A stretch of 64,000 nucleotides of DNA, from assembly GCA_009767595.1 (NCBI GenBank), contig VSDK01001812.1, forward strand, positions 1-64,000. The letters run 5' to 3'. How positions within the stretch are numbered: the first letter of the stretch is position 1; each line of letters opens with the position of its first letter. The position numbers and the translations under genes are program-made. This document shows positions 47,320 through 58,257 of the stretch, in pieces. The DNA comes from Symbiodinium kawagutii. Taxonomy: Eukaryota; Sar; Dinophyceae; Suessiales; Symbiodiniaceae. Under the pieces are notes generated by a model. That model made no database searches and was not told where the DNA came from. It worked only from the letters and a program-made list of their open reading frames with translations.

Positions 47320-47441
47320 CTGAATTTCATGAATTTTCGCTATACCATCGACTATACCATCGAATTTCCTATATCCGCCTTCTCGCAGCACAATCGTGCC
47401 GAAAACAAGAACTATGGCGACATATGGCTACGCATGGCTAC

Positions 47442-47506
47442 CCATCGAAAGCAACACGCCAAAAGAGGTCCAAGAGGCATTGCTACACCAGCGATGGCCA
47501 TTGCAT
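47442..47506 (-). CDS. candidate hydrophobic exon
   Basis: 65 nt between a CATCCAG acceptor and a TGG/GTAGCC donor, reading AMAIAGVAMPLGPLLACCFR, a likely membrane segment. Its incoming phase matches the exon at 47656-47766. Confidence 0.35.
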
Positions 47507-47655
47507 CTGGATGAACCCGCAGATTTCTGGTTGCAGCTGCTGCTGATTTATTGGTGACACCCAACTGAAGGGTGCAAGTTGGCCCACTATGGCAAAAAGG
47601 AAAACGTGAACGCTTGTTAGAACATGGTAATACATCGATGACACTAGGCCTGCAC

Positions 47656-47766
47656 CCTCAATGCCTCTGAAGGTCATGTGCTGAATCGGAACCCCCACGA
47701 CTATGTACGGCACTTTTGGCTGAGAGTCTACGAGGCATAAACAAATCCAGGTGAGCGTCCATGTCC
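47656..47766 (-). CDS. candidate exon, possible membrane-protein gene
   Basis: 111 nt from a TTGGTCAG acceptor to GAGG with a GT donor. It reads TWTLTWICLCLVDSQPKVPY and continues IVVGVPIQHMTFRGIE. Phase (two bases in, one base out) fits the following 47442-47506 exon. Protein family not recognised. Confidence 0.4.
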
Positions 47767-48287
47767 CTGACCAATGGCAAGCTGCAAAAGGAGTGACACA
47801 ACTTCTGAAAAGCCCCGCCTGTATATCATGATTCCTCGGGAGTTTATTTGACTGTATTTGAGAACTGCTCGCTTGCATTCTTACTTGCTTGTTGGCCTTT
47901 TGATCGCCTCTTTCTGGGTTTGGTTGCTCCTTTTCTCGCTTCGAAGGGCGCTTGCTGCCTATTTGTGCTTGCTTGATTGTAGGATGGTTTATAGTTATTT
48001 GTTTCTGGTTTTGTCATCGTGATTTTGATCATTTGTTCGCTGGTTTGGGTATGCTGGGTTGAGAAGAAACGAGTCCTCCAAAGAAAGATCTCATTTTGGC
48101 ATTCTCGAGTCTGGGCAAACGCGGGCCGGCAGCCCGGCCATCGCTGTAATTAGGAGCACTGTACATGCTCGCAGCACCGACAAGTGCTTACTTACCGTGC
48201 GCAAATGTCGGCACTGTTTCAAGACCTTGGCGGAAATGCCAGGCACAAAATTTGCGATTCTGAACTCGGAAGTTCAATTCAGGGCTA

Positions 48288-48452
48288 TTCAAATAGCTTC
48301 TCGCAAAATTCAAACAAATGCGAATGGGGATGCAGCTCCAACGAAGAAGCAAATTCTTGCTGTACAGGTTGGATACTTTCCATGGTCCGAATCAGCTGGA
48401 ACTGGCCAAACTCCATTGCGCATTGGTGCAGATTCGAGGCGATGTTGACCCG
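48288..48452 (-). CDS. candidate exon, unknown protein
   Basis: After a GCTGCTCAG acceptor the frame reads RVNIASNLHQCAMEFGQFQL and continues to LFEFCEKLFE before a TAG. The composition is helical and Gln-rich. The exon may end earlier at a GC donor. Possibly part of the same transcript as the exons at 47.2-47.8 kb (inference). Confidence 0.3.
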
Positions 48453-48617
48453 CTGAGCAGCCGGTGTGTCAACTGGATTACTGTAGTCAAATACGTTGGC
48501 CGGCTTACTTGACTCTCTCTCACGAGATGTCAACCTGGCGGGCGATCATGTTACATGAGCGACGTAGTATTTACACATGCGTTAGAGGTGTGTGTCAATT
48601 TTTTCTTGGTTTTCCAA

Positions 48618-48705
48618 AAATATATATAAATATATATATATATATATGTATCTCTCTCTTCTATCTATTTATCTATCTGTCTGTGTATAGATGTTTATCT
48701 ATCTC
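48618..48705. repeat. (TA)n/(CTAT)n microsatellite
   Basis: TATATA words pass into CTATCTAT/CTGTCTG repeats. Confidence 0.8.
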
Positions 48706-48709
48706 TATT

Positions 48710-49406
48710 CATGTCTTTGCAGGCGTAAACGATCTGTATCATTGCATCATGGCCGTTTGGAATGATTGCTTGCTATGATCCCAACTTCCAGACAATTGAA
48801 TCAATTGAAAGGCCGGCCATACCCACTCAATCATCCGACTCAATTCTTCTCATTCATGTTGTCCCAAACCAGCCTTCAAGTTGCTGGAAGAATTTCCTCC
48901 GGGACTTGTTGATTGGTTTGTAGTTGGTTGGCTAGTTAAATGCGTGGCCACTATTGACATTCATTGGCCATCGTTACATAACCACCAGTCAAGACATCAT
49001 TGTTCAATTGTTCAGCCTTGACCATCAAGCCGAAATTATAAAAGCCATGCCATGGATTGCCATGGTCATCATCGATCAACCATCACCAACCCGCGCAAAC
49101 CATTACCGAGCTCTTAACTCTAACCATCATCGTTATCAACCATCCTCAGCAACCATCATCATAGCCACCCCTTGTGGCTGCCTGCTCAAGCTGGGTTGGC
49201 CATCAGCGCAGCTTGAGTTGCATCAAGCATCGCCTGCGCCAGTTTCACCGAGGATCAACCCAGGATCGGATGTCCAGCCGGACCCTAAGGTTTTGTGATC
49301 GCAAGTGGTGGTTTTATAGGGGGTTCATAGGGGTTACAAGCATTGATACTGGTTCATAGTAGGAAATGAAAAAACAAGAACAATAGTTGGTATATACCAA
49401 CTATAT
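48710..49406. other. intronic or intergenic, CCATCA-rich
   Basis: Degenerate CCATCATC words at 49040-49170. A short minus-strand helical segment (KLAQAMLDATQAALMANPA) at about 49190-49250 might be an exon, but its splice sites are weak. Confidence 0.28.
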
Positions 49407-49516
49407 GATGGTTTCTCAAGCCAGTTTGGGGTACCCAACAAATGGATGGTGTATTTTATTACTGCAAATGTTGAATCATAGATGATTTGGGGTCTGCTGC
49501 TATGTTGAGAAACACC
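49407..49516. mobile_element. family-A TIR element
   Basis: GATGGTTTCTCAAGCCAGTT on the left; ATAGATGATTTGGGG then TATGTTGAGAAACACC on the right. Confidence 0.65.
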
Positions 49517-49638
49517 GACAAGGTAGGATCATGCTGCCCCATTGATCACCAGTACCCAGTCCAACCATTATATTACCCCTGTTCAAACCTACGCTTCGCA
49601 TGCTTTAGAATATCATATCTCGAATGATCATCTCTTGT

Positions 49639-49660
49639 GCTGCGCCAAAATGGCCACGGG
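49639..49660 (-). other. degraded relic of the dinoflagellate spliced leader
   Basis: On the minus strand CCGTGGCCATTTTGGCGCA matches the conserved leader at about 17 of 21 positions, including the unbroken core GCCATTTTGGC. Such relics arise when trans-spliced mRNA is reverse-transcribed back into the genome. Divergence is high, so this could be chance. Confidence 0.35.
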
Positions 49661-49883
49661 CGGCTCCAATTCGGCAGGGATGGGTCAAGATCAACCAACA
49701 CAGCTAGCTAATGGTAAATAATAAGGTACATTATATGTATCTAAGTATTTAAAGGTCTACATCGGGCAACTACATGGTTGATACCTATAGGTTCTGTTTG
49801 GCAAATTATCATTTTGTAGCTTGCGAATGGCTGATGCTGAGGCACAATAACTAACAATGACAGGTGACATACCAACGATATAT

Positions 49884-49970
49884 GGTGGTTTCTCAAAATA
49901 GGGAGCCCAAAAAATGATGGGTCTACTATAAATGCTTAATAAAGGATGATTCCCATTTTAAGAAACACCC
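49884..49970. mobile_element. family-A TIR element
   Basis: GGTGGTTTCTCAAAATAGGG on the left; AAAGGATGATTCCC then TTTTAAGAAACACCC on the right. A family-B fragment (TGGCCATGGGCCAATATCAA) abuts it at 49976-49999. Confidence 0.7.
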
Positions 49971-50012
49971 ATATTATGGCCATGGGCCAATATCAACCGA
50001 CAAATGCGTAAC

Positions 50013-50124
50013 CTCCCAGCAAGTTTGCTCACGGGACCCGGTCACGGTGAGCTGTGCCAAGGTTTTGACCTCGCCATCTGAGCCAGCTATCGCGGCACTC
50101 CCGTTGCCCGTTGATAATTCATAG
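50013..50124 (-). CDS. candidate exon, unknown protein
   Basis: 112 nt from an ATCAATCAG acceptor to TGGGAG with a GTTACG donor. The first base completes a codon, then YELSTGNGSAAIAGSDGEVK and onward to REQTCWE. Coding-like, no domain recognised. Probably a downstream exon of the gene starting at 53919 (inference from strand and spacing). Confidence 0.42.
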
Positions 50125-50155
50125 CTGATTGATAAGCTGTTGAAATGGCTGATTA

Positions 50156-50190
50156 CATATATATATATATATACATACATATGTATATAT
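50156..50190. repeat. (TA)n microsatellite
   Basis: TATATATATA followed by TACATACATATG. Confidence 0.8.
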
Positions 50191-50523
50191 AAAGTTATTT
50201 GTCATGAAGTATCTATACTGATGCCCATACTAAAAATGACAAGAATAATAATGATAACCACACTAAAAATGGCAATACTGATAATAATGACAATCAAGAT
50301 AACAATGACAATAAAGACAAGAATAACTGATGCGCTGTGAGCGCAAATCTGTCCAAAAGTTAGCTGACACAGCTTGGAAATGTGGCCTCCACTGCTTAAT
50401 GCCACGCCCAGCCATGGGGAAGCTGCGTGAGCAGCTTCCAAACAAGAACCTCTGAGAGGTTGGTTCCAGGAAAATACTTTGCAGGTGATTTGCCCGAGAA
50501 ATCCTATAACCAGATCTTGTAAT

Positions 50524-50627
50524 CTGGTTGGTGGTTGAACCACCCTGTCATGAAAAATATGAGTCAACCAGCCATTTGTTACTGATTACGTTTGGGAAAA
50601 TAGTAGATGTTGAAAACCCCCCACCAG
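50524..50627. mobile_element. family-C TIR element, copy 1
   Basis: Starts CTGGTTGGTGGTTGAACC and ends with the inverted GTTGAAAACCCCCCACCAG. It shares about 60 bp of left-hand sequence (ATATGAGTCAACCAGCCA) with the copy at 53195. Confidence 0.65.
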
Positions 50628-50686
50628 TAATAATAGGTAGTATGCAATCAACCAGTAGTGTCGTCACACCCAACACCTGTGTTGCC

Positions 50687-50891
50687 AGGGGTGATTCCCA
50701 GCATAGAAATTCATACCACGCCGAAAAAAAGGTCCTACTGTCCTCGTCTCCATGATATCTTTGAACCACCCTGGCGCATTGCTGGAAAACCCAGGGGTTT
50801 TTCCCTCAGAAATTCCAAGAAATTCTGACCTCCCAGGGCCGCCTGCAAGAGCATGCGCCAAGTTGTCGCTCCAGTGCCTTTGGAGGTTCGC
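50687..50891 (-). CDS. candidate exon, frame ambiguous
   Basis: A 205-nt segment between a CTGCAG acceptor and an ACACAG/GTGTTG donor. One frame is open throughout (ANLQRHWSDNLAHALAGGPG...). A second frame over the 3' part also looks coding (YHGDEDSRTFFSAWYEFLCW). The true exon may be shorter. It lies between the 52.4-kb and 50.1-kb exons on the same strand. Confidence 0.35.
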
Positions 50892-51099
50892 CTGCAGGCG
50901 GACACGCGGTGCAGTCATGTGGCTTCAGCAGCGATTTTTCGGCGGAAGTGCTGAAGCATTTTTCGTGAATCATGTGGTAAAAATCATTGAAGCAATGGCT
51001 AAGTTCATGGTTAATTTCTCTCTGGTGGAGATTGCTAATCTGATGGCTACAGGATTGAGAAAACGATGGTGATGAATGGTGAATCGCTGGTAATCTTGC

Positions 51100-51960
51100 T
51101 TGTTGATTGGTTTTACTATTGTTTGACCCATAATGATTAACACAGTGACTCATCATTTATAGTCATGGTTCATAATGGTTGTCATGGTTCATAATGGTTG
51201 ATAAGAATGCCCAGGACTGGTCTTTTGATGGTTCATGAAAATGCCAAGTAATGGTCAGTAAGAAAAAGTCCATGATGGTTGCCAGGGGCTAGACGCTGAG
51301 TAACAAACAATGCTGATCAGCAAGCCATGGCTAAAACCCCCAATTCCATTGCCTGATGATCACCAGTATACCGGCTGGTCAATGCTAACACCAACGGCCA
51401 AAAGTCTAGCAGTAAAATCCCATGAATAACAATGACTGACTCATTCGCCTACTGCAAAACATTCTCATGATATCAGATTTGCCGCATCAGAAACATAGTT
51501 AACCATCATTAACTATCCATATCATTAACCAACCATCACCTTCAGCCCCTGAACCCGCAGAGCTTTCAGTCCAAGATTCACCAAATAGCGCCTCACCTGA
51601 GTCCAGTCTGAACCCAGTGAACCCAAGGTTCAGCGCGAGCAAAGGCCCCCGTTGAACGCATCATGCGACAATGTCACGTGTGTTTTTCGCATGGCAAGTG
51701 AAGTGACACTCACTGGCTTTCTCTTTGACTATCATTCAGCACCATGGTTTCAACATGTTTCAACATTAGCGGTTTGACAATTATGGCTTATCATTTGCCA
51801 TATTACCAACCACATGGTTCATCACTACACATAGTAAGACAATGGTTTAAGATTAGCCATCATGAACCATTGTTCTGACCATTGTTAATCATCCCCATCA
51901 CTAGCAATGTTTTTAATACTAGGCACATATAACCTAGGACTACTATTACCAGTACTATCA
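51100..51960. repeat. degenerate ATGGTT then ACCATC arrays
   Basis: 51100-51260 is TGGTT-rich, including a 20-bp tandem of GTCATGGTTCATAATGGTT at 51163-51200. 51480-51900 is ACCAT/TTAACCA-rich. The sense thus flips within about 0.3 kb. No gene recognised. Confidence 0.5.
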
Positions 51961-52099
51961 TTCTTATACCCAATATCAATCAATATCACCCATTGCAAGT
52001 ACCATTGGTTAACCCTAATCATTATCATTGCTACTGGCTGAACAATCTTGCGATGTACCGGACGACCTCCCGCGAACCATGTCGAGATTGCGCTGCTAC

Positions 52100-52156
52100 G
52101 CAAGCCTGTCACTTGAAGAGCTAAGGCACCTGTCCAGTTCCGTTTGCTGATGGCTC
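52100..52156 (-). CDS. candidate exon 4 of the 53.9-kb gene
   Basis: After GGCTTAG the frame (two bases completing a codon, matching the phase left by exon 3) reads AISKRNWTGALALQVTGL. The 3' limit is unclear because the frame stays open to about 52010 with several possible GT donors. Confidence 0.33.
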
Positions 52157-52407
52157 CTAAGCCATTATAACCATCAATCATGAAACATGATAACCAGCGG
52201 TGGTTATTGACTAGTATGAAATAAAATGATGAAACTAGATTGTGGACTTTATACTGTCCATTGTTGTCTGCAATTTCTAACAATTATTTCACATCGATAG
52301 TCAATTAACAAGCATCTCTTGAGAATTGATGATAACTGCCAACTATCATTAATCACCATTACTAAGAAACAGTCCATACCTATTGATCATTATCATCACT
52401 TTCTCAC

Positions 52408-53919
52408 CATTAACCACGTCAAGCTCCACCTGAACGGCACATCCCCTCGAGCGCACCGTCGCCAAGTGAAATCTCCGAAGGTCAACAAGGGCGGCAACGC
52501 TTTCGTTGTAAGCCTCGGCCCGGTCAGGCTGCCCGGTCCGGTCCCTGAGATAAGCCTCGGCCTCATTGGACTCATCGCATCTCATGGCATATGCAGTGCA
52601 GGCAAACCCCCCAGGTTGGTTGAAGAGATGGCATGACATATCCAGGCCTCCCAGGTTGGTCCAGTATTTCCATGGCCCAGGACGCACTTCCATGCCATTA
52701 GGCCAGTAATTGCTTGTTCCAATGCTGACCTTGCCCAACCCGACTCAAAACAAATCTGGCATTTGGTACCAGTAAAGCTTTCCCCTTCTTACCAAATCCA
52801 GCCCTAGGTACTATCTAGAGTAATTTTTTCTGGAAATACATCGTGGTTTCTCACAATAGGGGTGCCCCCATTGTAATCATCTAGTTCATTAATCTTCTAT
52901 GCAGTGACAAACCCACCACTTTTAGCAGGGTTCCCTACGACTTGAGAAGCCAACATATAGTTATAGTTGGTATATCCCCATTCTTCTTGGTTAGGAATGA
53001 TCCCGATTAGTAGCCATTATCAGTGATTATTCCCTATAAAGCCCTACCAAACCCTGTTTTTTGGTCAAAATGTTTGTCCATTTTCTTCAGACATGCTGTA
53101 TCCACCAGGCGCTCAGGTTCTGCTATTCTGGCGATTTCTGCGCTAAGGGATGGCCTGAATCCAATGGTTAACAGTGGTGATGGATGATGATCGACTGGTT
53201 GGTGGTTGAACCGCCTCTATGACAAATATGGGCAAGTCAACCAGCCAAGCATTTGTTAATAGCAGGGGGGGCATATTTGAAACCACCAACCAGTTAATCA
53301 TGACAATTCATTGGCCAGACTTCCCTGAGGTTTCGCTTCAGGTAAACAGTGCCCCTAATAAATACAGCAACCAAAACAACATACCCACAATGACAAATGC
53401 TAACAAATACAGTATATACAAACTATACAAACATTCCCCCGCAGAGAATGGTAGATCCATAGTAGTTGACCCCACCCATCGCTGGTAAATCACCAGCGAT
53501 TGAGCTTCTAGAAGTAGCGGCGGTTTTGCTTTCATTGCTGTTCAGCACATCCGTAACCGTGAGCCATTGTGACATTGTTTGAAGATTCACAGGTATTGTT
53601 GATGGCTAATGACCATCTAACAACCGTCAAAAAAATCGGTTGCAGTGGCACCATCCACCACTACAACTCAACCATCAAGAATCAATCATCACTGCTCAAC
53701 TGACACTCTGGTAAGCTGGTTGCATGGAAAATCCACCACAGAAATCCACCATGCTCCACCAGCATGGAAATCCACCATAGTAACCATAGAAATCCACCTG
53801 GTAACCATGGTTGCTTGTTAGTTACCCCACGAAACTCGTGAATTTTCGTGGCGAAGGTGGTGCCCCCCCGGAGGTGGGACCGGTAGCGCCTCCTGCAGTG
53901 TTTCATCCGTGGCATCCAT
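52408..53919 (-). CDS. unrecognised multi-exon protein, exons 1-3
   Basis: Three exons chain in phase: 53919-53826 (ATG; MDATDETLQEALPVPPPGGH..., donor GTAACT), 53137-53053 (IARIAEPERLVDTACLKKMD..., CGCAG acceptor, GT donor) and 52724-52408 (IGTSNYWPNGMEVRPGPWKY..., donor GTGAGA). Together they give about 165 residues. Exon 3 alone has 105 codons with no stop and a balanced, soluble composition containing CHLFNQPGGFACTAYAMRC and DESNEAEAYLRDRTGQPDR. I do not recognise the family. Further exons at 52156, 50891-50687 and 50124-50013 on the same strand may continue it. Intron 1 holds a family-C element and intron 2 a family-A element. No signal peptide or membrane segment in the visible part. 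Confidence 0.62.
52842..52953. mobile_element. family-A TIR element in intron 2 of the 53.9-kb gene
   Basis: CGTGGTTTCTCACAATAGGG and TGCCCCCATTGTAATCATC on the left; GCAGGGTTCCCTACGACTTG then AGAAGCCAAC on the right. Confidence 0.65.
53195..53293. mobile_element. family-C TIR element, copy 2, in intron 1 of the 53.9-kb gene
   Basis: CTGGTTGGTGGTTGAACC at the left and the inverted TTGAAACCACCAACCAG at the right give near-perfect ends of about 16 bp; 99 bp, non-coding. Confidence 0.75.
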
Positions 53920-53939
53920 GGCCTGCGGTGAAGCATGGC

Positions 53940-54454
53940 TAGTCATCAAGGAGTGATGGGTTTTTCATCCATCAAAACTCATGGTGAAACCAATTTTTAA
54001 GAGGGTTTTACGGGTTAAGATGGGTTTAGTAAGGTTTTTTGGTTAATTGGGGGGTTGTGACTCAGTTATGGCCATGATCATTCTTGAAACTCACAGCGAA
54101 ATCAAGCATTGCTCAAGTCTGGCAAATTCACATGGTTGATCATGCTGAAAACTTATGAAAAGTTGGTGATGTAATATAATACGGTGATTGAAGTTGACTA
54201 TGGTTGACTAGTGATGAATGTTTGGTTCGCTATATGATTTCCGTTGGATGTGCCACCAGCACTGCAGTACAAGGTTGGGCGCCTTGCACTTTCTCACGAA
54301 ACTTGGAATGCCACCCACTTCTTGCCACCTCTTGCCTGAAAGCGGCGGCAATCACGACACGACACGACGCCGCTGGAAACCAGTTCTCAAATGTTCTCAA
54401 TGGAACTCACGCGAAGTGACAACTGGACATTTCTCCAGCCAGATTGGCGACCCC
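53940..54454. other. intergenic upstream of the 53.9-kb gene
   Basis: A TGGGTTT/GGTTTT-rich stretch at 53955-54060; overlapping plus-strand frames at 54204-54535 with no domain. Confidence 0.3.
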
Positions 54455-54526
54455 AAGCCAAGAATGGTTGGCTCATGGCCATCAATGGTTAAGATTTGGT
54501 GGGTCTCCTATTTTGAGAAACACCCA
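54455..54526. mobile_element. family-A element, right portion
   Basis: CAAGAATGGTTGGCTCATGG, then AAGATTTGGTGGGTC and CTATTTTGAGAAACACCC; the left terminus is missing. Confidence 0.6.
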
Positions 54527-54580
54527 ACTGAGTGACAAGCAAATCTGAGAACAACAATTGGAGTGAGGATAAACAATGAC

Positions 54581-54585
54581 AAAAA

Positions 54586-54628
<43 letters not shown>

Positions 54629-54801
54629 CAAATAAGTAAGTAAATAAGTAAGTAAGTAAGTCAAGCAAGCAAACTGACTAGCTAGCAAATGCTGGCATCC
54701 ACAACCAAGAAACAATGGGCTCACACACACACAAAAACAAACAACCAACCAACCAAACAAACAAACGAACAAACGAAAGGACAAACAAACATACAGCAAG
54801 C

Positions 54802-54841
<40 letters not shown>

Positions 54842-54905
54842 GAGTGAGTGAGTAAGTAAGTAAGCAAGCAAGCATGCATGCAAGCAAGCAAGCAAGCAAG
54901 CAAGC
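54581..54905. repeat. compound tetranucleotide satellite
   Basis: (AAGT)n, an unrelated spacer, (AACA/AACC)n, a second (AAGT)n, (GAGT)n and (AAGC)n in series. The long Leu/Thr/Tyr-rich minus-strand frames are artefacts of the repeat. Confidence 0.9.
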
Positions 54906-54909
54906 ACAT

Positions 54910-56160
54910 TAGCAACAACCACAACCGCAACCACTATGGTAGCTTTCCTGGGCCCCCAGCTGAAGTCCAACAGCATCTGCCTGTGTTCAGCCTCGGCTCG
55001 GGCCAGCTGTGATGTTTCAAAAATGACATGATTAACTATCCTTCCACCATCCCTGAATCATCAGCAACATCAACCATGGCCATTGCATGCCGTTGCCATT
55101 GCATGTCGTTGCCTTTGCTACAGTATGTAAATTGGAGTGCGCGGGGTGCTTTTTTCCTTTCGCCCCATTTCAGCAACTAGTTGGCTTCAGGCTGGCATGG
55201 AATTATGAAATACAATGGATTGAGCCCTCGTTCGCTTAAATGGCTTGGCTTGCGGTCTGGGGCTGCTCGAGCTCTTGATTCCTGATTCCTCGTTCAGGGC
55301 TTGATTCGGCGAACAGAATGTTTTATCTGATATGGTGCGAAAAGATGCTCAAAGCATCTAATCGCATAGAATGTGGATGACTTAAGGTGACAGGTATTCC
55401 AGTTCTCGACTAGATGGGCGATGGGTTTCTGATGTTGCCAAATGGCACCAAGGGTTTGTGGGTTCAACCTATCTTAGCTTCATCTAGCAAGGCAAATGAG
55501 ATGGGGGGTGGGCCTGCCACTCTTCCATGTTCAATCCAAAACCAGACAAACAAAACACAAAATGGCGTCAAGCATGAGGAATTTCCGCATTGTCAGGGCC
55601 TTCCTAGCAGTACATCCATATGATCCAAGTTTCTCAATAAATATAACAAGGGGCTCCGATTGATTTTACCATCAACCCACCCAGGCACAGATCTTGTACT
55701 AATATGTGCTACTCCTTGTCAGATCGCCCAGGACCCAGAACTATCGGAAAGGTAGGGTCAGAAACTACTCATTTTGAGGTTATTGAAGCTGGGAAGACTG
55801 ACGGCCAACCGCTGAGCGAATGCTGAAGGGGAAACTTGTCGCTCCTGCCATCCGTAAGAAGGATGTTCTTGCTTGGATGATGAGACATCAATTATCATGA
55901 AACCACCCGCCAATGATTGACATTGACTACTGGGTCTGATACTGATACTCAATGATACATCGCATGTGGCATCAAACCATCATGCCCATCTTCCCGAAGA
56001 GCCAAAAGCGGGTAGAGCACCACATGGTGCCAACAGCCATAGCCTCTACAAGGCTTGCTGCTCGGTGTTCGCAAATTTGGGTATGCTGCCTAGTCAAGAG
56101 CCTGGTGAGGAAGTTAGGTTCCTTTGCTCAGCTCTGACAAATATCAACGTGCATCAAGCA
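54910..56160. other. intergenic, nothing recognised
   Basis: CATTGCATGCCGTTGC is repeated in variant form at about 55080-55115. No gene recognised. Confidence 0.3.
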
Positions 56161-56164
56161 ATAT

Positions 56165-56230
56165 GTGGTTGTTTCTCAAAATGGGGGACCTCCAAAATGG
56201 ATGGTTTATTACTAATAATGAGAAACCACC
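56165..56230. mobile_element. family-A TIR element, internally deleted
   Basis: GTGGTTGTTTCTCAAAATGG left, interior GGATGGTTTATTACTAATAA, right end ATGAGAAACCACC; only about 66 bp, lacking one arm. Confidence 0.65.
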
Positions 56231-56449
56231 ATGTACCCAAAGAAACATTGCAATGGGCTTCATGGCATTGGACAAATTCTTTTGTTCTCGGCGCATGATG
56301 CCTCGCAGCTTGCTGAGCCCACGGCAGGCATGTACATCAACATCTCTTCCTGACACGCCATGACGCCACATGTGGCACCAATGCTTCGAACACAATTCGC
56401 AGCTCCAAAGAATACCGAAACATCTGATGAAGCGATCTTTTACACAAAC

Positions 56450-56520
56450 ACCAACCACCATGAACCACCATGAACCACCATGAACCACCATGAACCACCA
56501 TGAACCACCATCAACCATCA
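56450..56520. repeat. 10-bp tandem repeat
   Basis: About six copies of ACCACCATGA. Confidence 0.9.
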
Positions 56521-58257
56521 CCCAACATGGCGCTATGCGCATGCGCCAACCACAGCCGTCACGGGGGGTATCTCACAGTCATCGCCCATGGTTGCACCAC
56601 TCCCCCTGGCCCAACCCCCGGTGCTTCCGCCAGGTCTCACCTGAAAGGCCGCACCGGTGCTCACCTCGAAGGGCCCGGCTGCCCACGAGTTATCAAGTGG
56701 GTGAATAAGCCATCTAACTAGTCATCTAACATTATGGTGAACCATCAACTTAGCTAACTTACCTAGGTGTGTCCTAGTAGTATCACAATCATGTACTATA
56801 TATGGTCCTTTCATGTTCTACCGTACCTAGGACTTGCCCGAGTTAACCATCAACTTAGCTAAGGGTCCGAGATCCCTGCAGCTGAAAGGAATGTTCACTG
56901 CAAGGTGGCGCTACTCATACTATGAAATACATGGTTGTTGGCTTCGACACTTCCGAACAATTAAGGGGCCCCCATCTTGTACATACATGCTAGCATTCCA
57001 TGCTACACATATGCTGCGTATATGCTGCCTATACGATATTTGAATGCGTGCGATATTTATGCTACCTATATGCTACAATAGCCATACATGGTTATATACG
57101 TATATGGCATTCTCTGTTGGATTTGATATACTGCATATGTCACGTGCTACAATAGATGTTGTAATCACCACCCACACCAACCATCACCAACCAACACAAC
57201 ACCACTGGTCCACGAGGGGGATGTGCGAGACCAAGGGGTTGGGTCTGGCGATGGCCCTCCCTCGGACAAGTGGCATGTGCCACTGAAAGGAACATGTCCA
57301 GCAGCAGGATGACGGTGCTTTGCCCAGCACTCGGGCCCTGCCGAAGCTTGGTGACACCCACACACCTACACCCCGCCAACTTAGTCTGTACAAGTTGGCT
57401 TCTGTCTCCAGGAACTACTCGTTATGATATAACATGATATAACCATAGTTCAATGGCTCATTAACCAACTTATAACTAGGGGGCCCCACCTTGTAGCTGG
57501 GAGCTGGACACATCACCAAGCAGTGCAGCTTTGCTAACACGAAAAGAACCTGTGACTTCTGCATCGCTGACTAAAAGGCCGCGAGCCAATGATTTCACTT
57601 TCCACCTTGCTGGACCATGTCGTGGAGGCACCCCTGGCTGGCTACAGGTACTGTTGTGAGGTCTTCACTCGGGTTTGGGGATAGTTCCTGTTCCTTGTCA
57701 CCAGGAAGGATTTTGGCCTTTGGGTTCAGCCATGCATTTTGGCAGCACAGTGCCCCTTTGCCCCCTGCTGTCCGCAAATGTGGCTGTGGTCAGTGTGGTT
57801 TTTCTCATAGTCTGCTTCCACAACAACAACGATGCCTACTATACTACTACAGCTGCTGCTACGACGGCGACCACTACTATCCCTACGATTACGACTGCCG
57901 CTACTGCTGATGCTACAACGACTGCTACCGCTACTGCTCCTACCGCAAGGCAGAGCCCAAGCCTTGCACCGATTGAGGACGCCAGACCTTGTGAGCGAAA
58001 CCATGCAGCAAGGATGCAACAAACTCCCTGCACATGGCAAGCAAACATCTTGGAACATCAGCGCTCTCTCCTATTGAAGCACATTCATGTGACAAATAGA
58101 TCAGAATGTTGGAGGGTTTTCAAATATTGTTAGCATCGTCGTGATATGCTTGCACCATGGACAGCCGAATGCTTGCACTCATACAGCGCGTGACTTGCAA
58201 CTCCGAGAAGCCGAGGCTTCACTGCCTTTCATAATGAAATGGCAAAGAATTCTCACA
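56521..58257. other. intergenic; triplet repeat at 57836-57950
   Basis: GCT/ACT/CGA-type triplets at 57836-57950 give Thr/Ala-rich (+) and Val/Ala-rich (-) frames that are probably artefacts. No other gene recognised. Confidence 0.35.

Noticed and set aside
54482-54976. 164-codon Leu/Thr/Tyr-rich ORF resembling a membrane protein
   Set aside because: It is produced by the AAGT/AAGC/AACA tetranucleotide arrays, and every frame through the array is open.
57675-58133. 152-codon Thr/Ala-rich ORF that looks mucin-like
   Set aside because: The Thr/Ala run comes from a triplet repeat that is also open as Val/Ala on the other strand; no splice or start support.
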